This document shows, one piece after another, positions 1 through 5,764 of a stretch of 5,764 bases of DNA. The DNA comes from an uncultured euryarchaeote (GTDB lineage: Archaea; Thermoplasmatota; Poseidoniia; Poseidoniales; Poseidoniaceae): the NCBI GenBank assembly GCA_937892665.1, contig CALBJF010000212.1, positions 1 through 5,764 of the forward strand. Reading direction: 5' to 3'. Numbering within the stretch: the stretch's first letter is position 1; the number at the start of each line of letters is the position of its first letter. The notes under the pieces are model-generated. The model did no database searches and was not told where the DNA came from. It worked only from the letters and a program-made list of their open reading frames with translations. A program made the translations under genes and the position numbers.

Positions 1-667
1 GATAGTGCGCTTGTATCGCCTGCATCTCTGTAAGATTAAGAGCGAGTAAACCATCAACAGAGAGGCGGATGAGTTCTTCATTCGCCACTTCTAGATCAAT
101 GATTGATGGGGATTGGCGTACAATTGTTGGCCTTTCTGGGAAAGTGATAAGTGAAGTTTTTCCTGTGGAAAGGTCGTCTCGTGTTACTAAAACTGCTCGC
201 TCGATAAGTGGGTTATGGAGGGTTGAGGCAAGCCATGCACTGTCAACAGTCTCTGGAAGATTCGTAAACACATATGTGGTGTAGGTTGATATTGCTGCAT
301 TTACATCAGGGAAGAGTACTTGAAATCCGTCGTTTGCAGCAGCTCCAGGATTATCAGTAACACCTGGCTTGAACCCAACTGTTACACAAAGTGATGGTGC
401 CTGAGGGAAGAAGATTGTATCATGAATAACTCCAGTATCAACTGCCCCAAATTCAATGATTGGGTCTGAAAAGATGTCTTGTACGCGAGGCGCAATTGAT
501 GATGCATCGTATTCACTACGGATGAGATATCCGCAGATACTACGAACGATACCGACATCGATTCCATGATCTGCAATAAGTTGCCGACGTACAACGTCTC
601 CGCGTACATCGCGCATTCCTTCAGTTTGCAAAGGCGTGACTTCGATTCGAACATCGTGGACTGTCAT
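1..667 (-). CDS. purL: Phosphoribosylformylglycinamidine synthase (PurL-type with fused PurS-like N-terminus), 5' part only
   Basis: Only the first 222 codons are in the window; the gene runs off the left edge. FGAM synthase carries out the fourth step of purine synthesis, converting FGAR, glutamine and ATP to FGAM in the cytoplasm. Residues 1-78 (starting MTVHDVRIEVTPLQTEGMRD) resemble the small PurS subunit. They are followed by FKPGVTDNPGAAA (99-111), LHNPLIERAVLV (150-161) and ELIRLSVDGLLALNLTEMQA (198-217), which match the linker and helical region ahead of the ATP-binding core in single-chain PurL proteins. The catalytic core and any C-terminal glutaminase domain lie outside. The ATG at 667 is the only ATG available, because an in-frame TGA sits eight codons upstream (691-689). 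A GGAAG lies just 2 bases before the ATG, too close for a normal ribosome site. It follows uvrA by 56 bases on the same strand. The family call is recalled from motifs, not from a search. Confidence 0.85.
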   Translation of the reverse strand, partial: MTVHDVRIEVTPLQTEGMRDVRGDVVRRQLIADHGIDVGIVRSICGYLIRSEYDASSIAPRVQDIFSDPIIEFGAVDTGVIHDTIFFPQAPSLCVTVGFKPGVTDNPGAAANDGFQVLFPDVNAAISTYTTYVFTNLPETVDSAWLASTLHNPLIERAVLVTRDDLSTGKTSLITFPERPTIVRQSPSIIDLEVANEELIRLSVDGLLALNLTEMQAIQAHY

Positions 668-723
668 TGCTTCCGACCCAAACAGAGTTCATCGCATACG
701 CTCTTTGAACACTACGGCGGGCT
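668..723 (-). other. uvrA-purL intergenic gap, 56 bases
   Basis: This is the largest gap in the window. It could hold a weak promoter for purL, but I see no clear -35/-10 pair, no strong ribosome site and no hairpin followed by a T-run. The simplest reading is read-through from uvrA into purL. Confidence 0.5.
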
Positions 724-3657
724 TCACTGGGAAGAAAGAAGCGTTTTGAGGAAGTTACCTGTGAAACTATTGACTTCTTTTGCCACTTCTTCGGGCGTTC
801 CGGAAGTAACAATTTGGCCCCCTCGGTCACCGCCTTCTGGACCTAGATCAATAACGTGATCACTGCATTTGACAACATCGAGATGGTGTTCAATAACAAT
901 CACTGTATGGCCTTTCGATCGTAATTCAAGAAGGACGTCGATGAGCATTTGAACATCACTAAATGCTAACCCTGTGGTTGGTTCATCAAGAATGTATACT
1001 GTATGCTTGTGTGGGGGTCTGCGTAATTCACTTGCAAGTTTCACTCGTTGTGCCTCACCGCCCGACAATGTTGTTGCTGGCTGACCAAGTCGGATGTAAG
1101 ACAATCCAACTGAATGAAGCGTCTCGAGTGTCCGGTGGATTTTACGATGGTGTTCAAAGAATTTTACCGCTTCACCTACTGGCATTTGCAATACATCGTG
1201 AATGTTCTTTCCTTTCCATGTCACTTCAAGACATTCTCTTGTGTATCGCTTTCCATTACAGATATCGCATTCAATCCAAACATCGGGAAGGAAATTCATT
1301 TCTAATTTAATCGATCCTGCTCCAGAACATGCCTCACATCGTCCGCCTTTCACATTGAAACTGAAGGTTCCGGGGGTGTAACCTCGCTCTTTTGCCAAAG
1401 TTGTATTCGAGAAGAGTTTTCTAATTTCGTCAAAGACCTTGGTGTAGGTTGCTGCGTTTGAACGGGGAGTTCTACCAATAGGCGACTGGTCGATTATGAT
1501 GGCTTTGTCAACATGTTCTAGACCTTTGATTTCTTTGTGTTTACCTGGGAGCTTTTCGCTGTTGTGAAGGTATCGTTGGAGGGATGGTGCTAAGATTCCA
1601 GAGATGAGAGAGGATTTACCCGAGCCTGAAACACCTGTCACAGATGTAAAACAACCCAATGGAATTTTAGCATCGATATTGCTTAGATTATTGTGTTCTG
1701 CCCCTTTGATTGTGAGCCATTTCTTTGAAGGTTTTTGCCTTTTATCTGGAACTTTTATTGAACGTCTTCCTGAAAGATATGCCCCCGTAACGGAATCTTT
1801 TGCTTTCATGACTTTGCTTGGTATTCCGTTTGCAACGATGTGGCCTCCCTCAAGACCTGCTCCAGGGCCTAAATCACAAATCCAATCTGCTTGACGTAAT
1901 GTATCTTCATCGTGTTCAACGACAAGAAGGGTGTTGCCTAATGAAGTGAGTTCGCGTAATGTCTCTAATAGCCGTTCATTATCTCTTTGATGGAGTCCAA
2001 TAGAGGGTTCATCGAGAACATACATGACACCGGTTAGCCTCGATCCTATTTGGGTCGCTAAACGTATACGTTGACTTTCTCCTCCAGATAGTGTGTTTGC
2101 TTTACGATCTAATGTTAGGTAGTCGAGCCCCACGCTATCGAGAAAGTTAAGTCTGTTTTCGATTTCCTTCAGAATCTCATTTCCGATGAAGAGTGCTCGG
2201 TCGTTGAGTGGCTCTAGAACGTCAGCATATTGTTCGGGTGGCCCGTCTGCTTCAGGATTGAAGGCTTTGATGAGTTGATATGCTTCATGAACTGAGCTAC
2301 GGCTCACTTCTGGAAGGCGTATTCCGCCAACAGTTACGAAACGCGCTGCTGGGTTGAGTTTCTCTCCGTTACAGGCATGACAATCAAGATCCGTCATGCA
2401 GGCTATGAGTCGGTTTCTAGTACGATCAGAAGATGTTTCAGAATATGTTCGTTCGAGTCGAGAAATGATTCCATCCCAAGGCCGATTCATTTTGTAGACT
2501 GAGCCATTATCTGATTCAAAGTGGAAATGAATGATTGTTGAACCTGAGCCATGAAGTAAAATGTCTTTTGAATCTTCATCGAGGAGTCCAAATGGAACTG
2601 TCGTCGATATACCATAGTGTTCGCATACTTGCTGTAACAACTTCTTGTACCATCCAGGAGACATTGACTGACGCCATGGTAAAACGCATCCATTCGATAC
2701 TGCAAGTGTATCATCGATGATCAGATCTGGATTGAATTGTCTCTGAATTCCAAGTCCTTGACAATCTGGACAGGCTCCTAATGGTGAATTGAATGAGAAA
2801 ACCCGGGGTGATAATTCTGGCATAAACGCTCCATGTTCGGGACAGGCAAAGTCTTCTGACCATGAAACAGTGTCGCCTTCATTGTGTACTGGACGATTAT
2901 TACCCTCGAGTTCTTCTGGTTTTGAAGGTGTGCGTAAACTGGTTACAGCAAGTGCGCCTCCACCCAGCCGTAATGCGTTTTCTACACTCTCTGTTGTTCG
3001 CTGACGGCGTTCCCTTGAGAGAATGAAACGATCAATTCGGACGTCAATGTCGTGGCGCATGTTCTTGTCAAGTGTGGGTGGTTTTTCGAAGTCAACTTCA
3101 TGTCCGTTGACTCTACCTTGCATGTACCCTTGTTCAACAAATTGTCTGAATAATTCAGCATGTGTTCCTTTTCTGGCTCGAACAACTGGGCTCCAAACAG
3201 CGATGGTGTGTTGTTCATAATTCCAGAAAATGTCGTCAACGATTTCTTGTACTGTTCGCCTTGCTACTTCTTGACCACATTCTGGGCAGTGTGGCTTTCC
3301 AATACGTGCCCAGAGAAGGCGAAGATAATCTTGGATTTCCGTAACTGTTGCAACAGTTGATCTCGGATTGTGTGAGCCTTGTTTTTGATCGATTGAAATG
3401 GCGGGTGAAAGACCCTCAATTCCGTCGCAATCAGCTTTCTTCATTTGCCCAATGAATTGACGTGCATAAGATGAGAGAGATTCTACGTATCTTCGTTGAC
3501 CTTCGGCATAGAGTGTGTCAAATGCTAAACTTGATTTTCCTGAACCTGAGACCCCGGAAATAACAACAAACTTCCCTCTTGGAAGTTTAACATCGATATC
3601 TTGTAGATTGTGTGTGCGAGCACCTCGCACCTCTATCCACTCGTGATTCACAGCCAT
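724..3657 (-). CDS. uvrA: Excinuclease ABC subunit A (UvrA), DNA damage recognition ATPase
   Basis: UvrA dimers scan DNA for bulky lesions and load UvrB in nucleotide excision repair. The 977-residue protein is complete and has two ABC ATPase halves. Half I has Walker A GVSGSGKSS (35-43), signature LSGGESQR (523-530) and Walker B with D-loop VMYVLDEPSIGLHQRD (544-559). Half II has Walker A GVSGSGKSS (675-683), signature LSGGEAQR (864-871) and Walker B VYILDEPTTGLAFSD (887-901). Zinc sites: C272-x2-H275 with C296-x2-C299, and C774/C777 with C797/C800. Further CxxC pairs lie at 124/127 and 426/429. The C-terminus keeps the usual IEHHLDVVK and DLGPEGG stretch. It is about 37 residues longer than the E. 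coli protein, largely from small insertions near 245-268 and 465-490. Oddities are His for Cys at 275 and Ala for the usual His at 897. The start is ATG at 3657, 21 bases after the RluA-family gene, with no visible Shine-Dalgarno sequence. No SOS box is seen, and there is little room for its own promoter. Confidence 0.98.
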   Translation of the reverse strand: MAVNHEWIEVRGARTHNLQDIDVKLPRGKFVVISGVSGSGKSSLAFDTLYAEGQRRYVESLSSYARQFIGQMKKADCDGIEGLSPAISIDQKQGSHNPRSTVATVTEIQDYLRLLWARIGKPHCPECGQEVARRTVQEIVDDIFWNYEQHTIAVWSPVVRARKGTHAELFRQFVEQGYMQGRVNGHEVDFEKPPTLDKNMRHDIDVRIDRFILSRERRQRTTESVENALRLGGGALAVTSLRTPSKPEELEGNNRPVHNEGDTVSWSEDFACPEHGAFMPELSPRVFSFNSPLGACPDCQGLGIQRQFNPDLIIDDTLAVSNGCVLPWRQSMSPGWYKKLLQQVCEHYGISTTVPFGLLDEDSKDILLHGSGSTIIHFHFESDNGSVYKMNRPWDGIISRLERTYSETSSDRTRNRLIACMTDLDCHACNGEKLNPAARFVTVGGIRLPEVSRSSVHEAYQLIKAFNPEADGPPEQYADVLEPLNDRALFIGNEILKEIENRLNFLDSVGLDYLTLDRKANTLSGGESQRIRLATQIGSRLTGVMYVLDEPSIGLHQRDNERLLETLRELTSLGNTLLVVEHDEDTLRQADWICDLGPGAGLEGGHIVANGIPSKVMKAKDSVTGAYLSGRRSIKVPDKRQKPSKKWLTIKGAEHNNLSNIDAKIPLGCFTSVTGVSGSGKSSLISGILAPSLQRYLHNSEKLPGKHKEIKGLEHVDKAIIIDQSPIGRTPRSNAATYTKVFDEIRKLFSNTTLAKERGYTPGTFSFNVKGGRCEACSGAGSIKLEMNFLPDVWIECDICNGKRYTRECLEVTWKGKNIHDVLQMPVGEAVKFFEHHRKIHRTLETLHSVGLSYIRLGQPATTLSGGEAQRVKLASELRRPPHKHTVYILDEPTTGLAFSDVQMLIDVLLELRSKGHTVIVIEHHLDVVKCSDHVIDLGPEGGDRGGQIVTSGTPEEVAKEVNSFTGNFLKTLLSSQ

Positions 3658-3678
3658 AGGAACAAAGGTAGCGTGTTG
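3658..3678 (-). other. Short gap between RluA-family gene and uvrA, no ribosome site visible
   Basis: The 21 bases read on the minus strand CAACACGCTACC then TTTGTTCCT before the ATG. They are pyrimidine-rich and contain no GGAG-like element. uvrA is therefore probably translated by coupling to the upstream gene or by an SD-independent mechanism. No operator or promoter can be supported here. Confidence 0.6.
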
Positions 3679-4563
3679 TCAAGGGTTCTTCAATCCGTGG
3701 TTCCACGCCACATCATATTCCGATTCGAAACGAACTGGTTCATCGTCGAATGGATGAAGGAATTCAAGAGCGGTTGCATGGAGACAAATCCTTCCATGAA
3801 GATTGGTCTCAGCACCATGCATTCGATCGCCAACGACTGGTGTTCCGTGATCTGCTAAAGCGACGCGGATTTGGTGACGCCTACCTGTTTCAATCAGAAC
3901 GTGGAGAAGTGTAGCAATATCGTTTGATTTCATCACTTGCCAGGAAGTTATAGCAATTTTACTATCTTTGGTCTTTGCTTCGGAAATATGCACTCTCAGT
4001 GTCTTATCTTCTACAAGATTGTGGGTTGCGCTTCCATCTTCTGCAAGGCCTTCAACAAGAGCAACATAATCACGATGAACTTGGCGTTCTGCGAATTGAT
4101 CCTGAAGATATCGTTTTGAATTTTCATTTTTAGCAAATATCATAATGCCAGAGGTTGCCTTATCCAAACGATGGACGATGAAACACCATCCTCTTGGATT
4201 ATCTGTTTTGCAATATTCAACGCATCTATTGTGAAGCGTGTGATGTTCAAGTTTATCCGTCGCAACTGAAAGGAGACCAGCAGGTTTTGAGACGACGAGA
4301 ATATGTTCGTCCTCATGGATAATATCCAAATCGTGTTGTTTTGCTGAAACTTCTTGTTTCTCTTCTATGGTCATCTTTGGGCGTGGTAGAATTTCAATAA
4401 TTTGACCCACAAGCACAATGTGTTTTGCTCTATAAATAACGCTTTCATCGACTTGAATACGTTGACTTGTGAGCATTTTACGTAAGACGTTGTTACTTGC
4501 TGATGGTTGCATTATTTTGAGATGGTCGAGTAACGCCCCTTCCTCTGAAACAGTTACTCGCAT
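3679..4563 (-). CDS. RluA-family RNA pseudouridine synthase with S4-like N-terminus
   Basis: This 294-residue enzyme converts specific uridines in RNA to pseudouridine. Residues 1-62 look like an S4-type RNA-binding region (hydrophobic DHL, RKMLTSQRIQVD, then a beta strand ending in VGQIIEI). The catalytic domain follows: EDEHILVVSKPAGLLS (84-99), the family signature HRLDKATSGIMIFAK (131-145) with the expected catalytic aspartate D134, FAERQVHRDYVALVEG (157-172), then TGRRHQIRVALADHGTPVVGD (227-247 region) and the closing LHATALEFLHP (261-271). The length fits RluC/RluD-like members, but the target uridine (23S rRNA or tRNA) cannot be read from the sequence, so no gene symbol is given. The start at 4563 is supported by GAGGTG 5 bases upstream. 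It lies 9 bases after the moeA stop and 21 before uvrA, so co-transcription is likely. Confidence 0.95.
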   Translation of the reverse strand: MRVTVSEEGALLDHLKIMQPSASNNVLRKMLTSQRIQVDESVIYRAKHIVLVGQIIEILPRPKMTIEEKQEVSAKQHDLDIIHEDEHILVVSKPAGLLSVATDKLEHHTLHNRCVEYCKTDNPRGWCFIVHRLDKATSGIMIFAKNENSKRYLQDQFAERQVHRDYVALVEGLAEDGSATHNLVEDKTLRVHISEAKTKDSKIAITSWQVMKSNDIATLLHVLIETGRRHQIRVALADHGTPVVGDRMHGAETNLHGRICLHATALEFLHPFDDEPVRFESEYDVAWNHGLKNP

Positions 4564-4568
4564 ACATT

Positions 4569-4574
4569 CACCTC
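4569..4574 (-). promoter_or_regulatory. Ribosome binding site of the RluA-family gene, overlapping the moeA stop
   Basis: The minus strand reads CTCTGAGGTGAATGTATG: GAGGTG ends 5 bases before the ATG at 4563, a good Shine-Dalgarno match. Two bases of the moeA TGA stop (4575-4573) fall inside it, which suggests translational coupling. An ATG between the site and the start (4567-4565) is in another frame. This site fixes the start of the RluA-family gene. Confidence 0.75.
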
Positions 4575-5764
4575 AGAGCAAGAGCACTTCAATCCATTCC
4601 CCAGTCTTACCAGATTGTCCTGGTTGAAGTAAAGTAAGGCCATCTGCAGAAGATAAACTATCGATGTTTCCTGACCCTTGGTGTTTTGGTTGTTCGGCAA
4701 GGAACCCTTCTTTGGTGGAGAGCAGTGTTACTCTTCGAAGGGTTAGGCAGTCATTTGTTGAACGCACATCAGTCAATAATTTGGCATGAACAATGCGATC
4801 GATTGGAAAAGTTGTTTGAAGTGAATCTCGGAGGTAAGGAGTGACAAGCATACGGAATACAACATGGCTACTGACTGGATTCCCTGGAAGTCCGAACATT
4901 GGAGTTTCATTCCAATGGCCGAAAAGTGGGGGTGAGCCGGGGCGGATACGTACTCTCCAGAAAGCGACATTACCTTCTTCTTCCATGAGTTTACGAACAA
5001 AGTCCCATTCGCCCATGGATACGCCACCAGAAGTGAGGAAGAGGTCGCACTCAGAGGAGGCTTTGTTAAATTGTCTTCGTAGATCATCTAGTGAATCGAC
5101 CACGGAGGGGTATCGAATCGGTGTATGGCCAAGAGCTTTTACGAGGCCTGAAATACCGTATGAATTGGATTCATATATTTCTCCGAACGAAAGAGTTTCG
5201 CCGGGAGATTTGAGTTCATCGCCAGTAGATATTATTCCTATCTTGAGTTTTTTAGCGACTGGAATTTGATCGTACCCCATTGTAGCACACATTGAGATCG
5301 ATTGGGGAGAAAGGTAACTTCCTTCTTTCAAACCAACAACTCCTTTCTTGATATTCTCGCCGCAGCGACGAATAAAATTTGGTTTTGAAGGTTGATTGAG
5401 CGTGACTAAACCACCCTCAACAGTACATGCTTCAATTGGGATAATTGCATCTGCTCCTTTTGGTAATGGAGCCCCGGTCATAATTTGAACTGCTTCACCA
5501 TGCGAAATCGAGATTGAATCTTCTGATGCTGCAGCCTGTGATGTCGCCACAACTGAGAGAGTTGTTGGTGCTGTATTTGTATCCTCGAAACGTACCGCAA
5601 AGCCATCCATGGCAGAATTATCAAATGGAGGATCGCTAACCTTCGAGGTCAAATCTGTGGCAAGTATTCGGCCATGGGCTTCGTCTAGAGACACAAGTTC
5701 TGTTTCAATGTTGAGTGGGTACTTGTTTGCAACATTTATCGCTTCTTCAAGTGAAATGTAGTAT
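4573..5764 (-). CDS. moeA: Molybdopterin molybdenumtransferase MoeA, N-terminal few codons missing
   Basis: MoeA inserts molybdate into adenylylated molybdopterin, the last general step of molybdenum cofactor synthesis. The reading frame is open to the right edge, giving 396 visible residues against about 411 in E. coli. Visible residue 1 is a Tyr, and ISLEEAINVANKYPLNIETE (3-22) is the typical MoeA N-terminal helix. The GTG at 5694 is therefore an internal Val codon and not the start; the true start lies just outside. Motifs, numbered from the first visible residue: DPPFDNSAMDGFAV (44-57), MTGAPLPKGADAIIP (95-109), STGDEL (179-184), a MoCF-type loop TSGGVSMGEWDFV (244-256), RPGSPPLFG (274-282) and GLPGNPVSSHVVF (291-303). 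The C-terminal domain ends with GEWIEVLLL. In the commonly seen KPGKP segment this protein has RPGSP. It is first in the visible cluster, 9 bases before the RluA-family gene. moeA implies molybdoenzymes in the host, none of which are in the window. Confidence 0.96.
   Translation of the reverse strand, partial: YYISLEEAINVANKYPLNIETELVSLDEAHGRILATDLTSKVSDPPFDNSAMDGFAVRFEDTNTAPTTLSVVATSQAAASEDSISISHGEAVQIMTGAPLPKGADAIIPIEACTVEGGLVTLNQPSKPNFIRRCGENIKKGVVGLKEGSYLSPQSISMCATMGYDQIPVAKKLKIGIISTGDELKSPGETLSFGEIYESNSYGISGLVKALGHTPIRYPSVVDSLDDLRRQFNKASSECDLFLTSGGVSMGEWDFVRKLMEEEGNVAFWRVRIRPGSPPLFGHWNETPMFGLPGNPVSSHVVFRMLVTPYLRDSLQTTFPIDRIVHAKLLTDVRSTNDCLTLRRVTLLSTKEGFLAEQPKHQGSGNIDSLSSADGLTLLQPGQSGKTGEWIEVLLL

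Noticed and set aside
382..654. 90-codon minus-strand open frame inside purL
   Set aside because: It is an out-of-frame reading of the purL 5' region. The frame starting at 667 carries the PurS/PurL motifs and runs through to the window edge.
687..710. Possible hairpin between uvrA and purL (GTTCA/TGAAC)
   Set aside because: The stem is only 5 bp with a 14-base loop and no T-run follows on the minus strand, so it is not supportable as a terminator.
566..859. 97-codon plus-strand open frame across the uvrA-purL junction
   Set aside because: It overlaps the conserved ends of both genes on the opposite strand, and its translation resembles no known family.
1604..1894. 96-codon plus-strand open frame opposite uvrA
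   Set aside because: It is antisense to the UvrA second Walker A region; the open frame follows from the codon use of the real gene.
3658..3800. Search for an SOS/LexA box upstream of uvrA
   Set aside because: No CTGT-N8-ACAG or GAAC-N4-GTTC type palindrome was found by eye in the gap or the adjacent 3' end of the RluA-family gene.
4841..5269. 142-codon plus-strand open frame opposite moeA
   Set aside because: It lies fully antisense to well-conserved MoeA motifs, has no recognisable domain and looks like a shadow of the coding frame.

Overview
The window carries four protein-coding genes, all on the minus strand and nearly gap-free. In transcription order (high to low coordinates) they are moeA (molybdopterin molybdenumtransferase, 5' end outside the window), an RluA-family pseudouridine synthase, uvrA (excinuclease ABC subunit A, complete at 977 aa) and the start of a large purL-type gene (phosphoribosylformylglycinamidine synthase, 3' end outside the window). 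No tRNA, rRNA, insertion sequence, CRISPR array, phage gene or long repeat was seen.

The gene set points to a prokaryote with compact, co-directional genes. The RluA-family enzyme and the standard bacterial UvrA architecture favour a bacterium. UvrA has a CPEH rather than CPxC zinc element and an SHNPRST segment after its first Walker A region. From memory these resemble Chloroflexi or Deinococcus-Thermus proteins more than Proteobacteria. PurL starts with a PurS-like domain fused in the same chain. A marine archaeon with acquired bacterial genes is not excluded. Base composition looks moderate and uniform (judged by eye, not computed), with no sign of a transferred island.

Layout: 1-667 purL 5' part; 668-723 short gap; 724-3657 uvrA; 3658-3678 short gap; 3679-4563 RluA-family gene; 4564-4572 gap of 9 bases; 4573-5764 moeA lacking its first few codons. 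The gaps of 9, 21 and 56 bases suggest one transcription unit, perhaps with purL started separately. The four products serve different housekeeping tasks (molybdenum cofactor, RNA modification, DNA repair, purine synthesis). The cluster therefore looks like packing of core genes and not a pathway operon. I found no convincing evidence of a previously undescribed system; the points worth checking are sequence details within known families.
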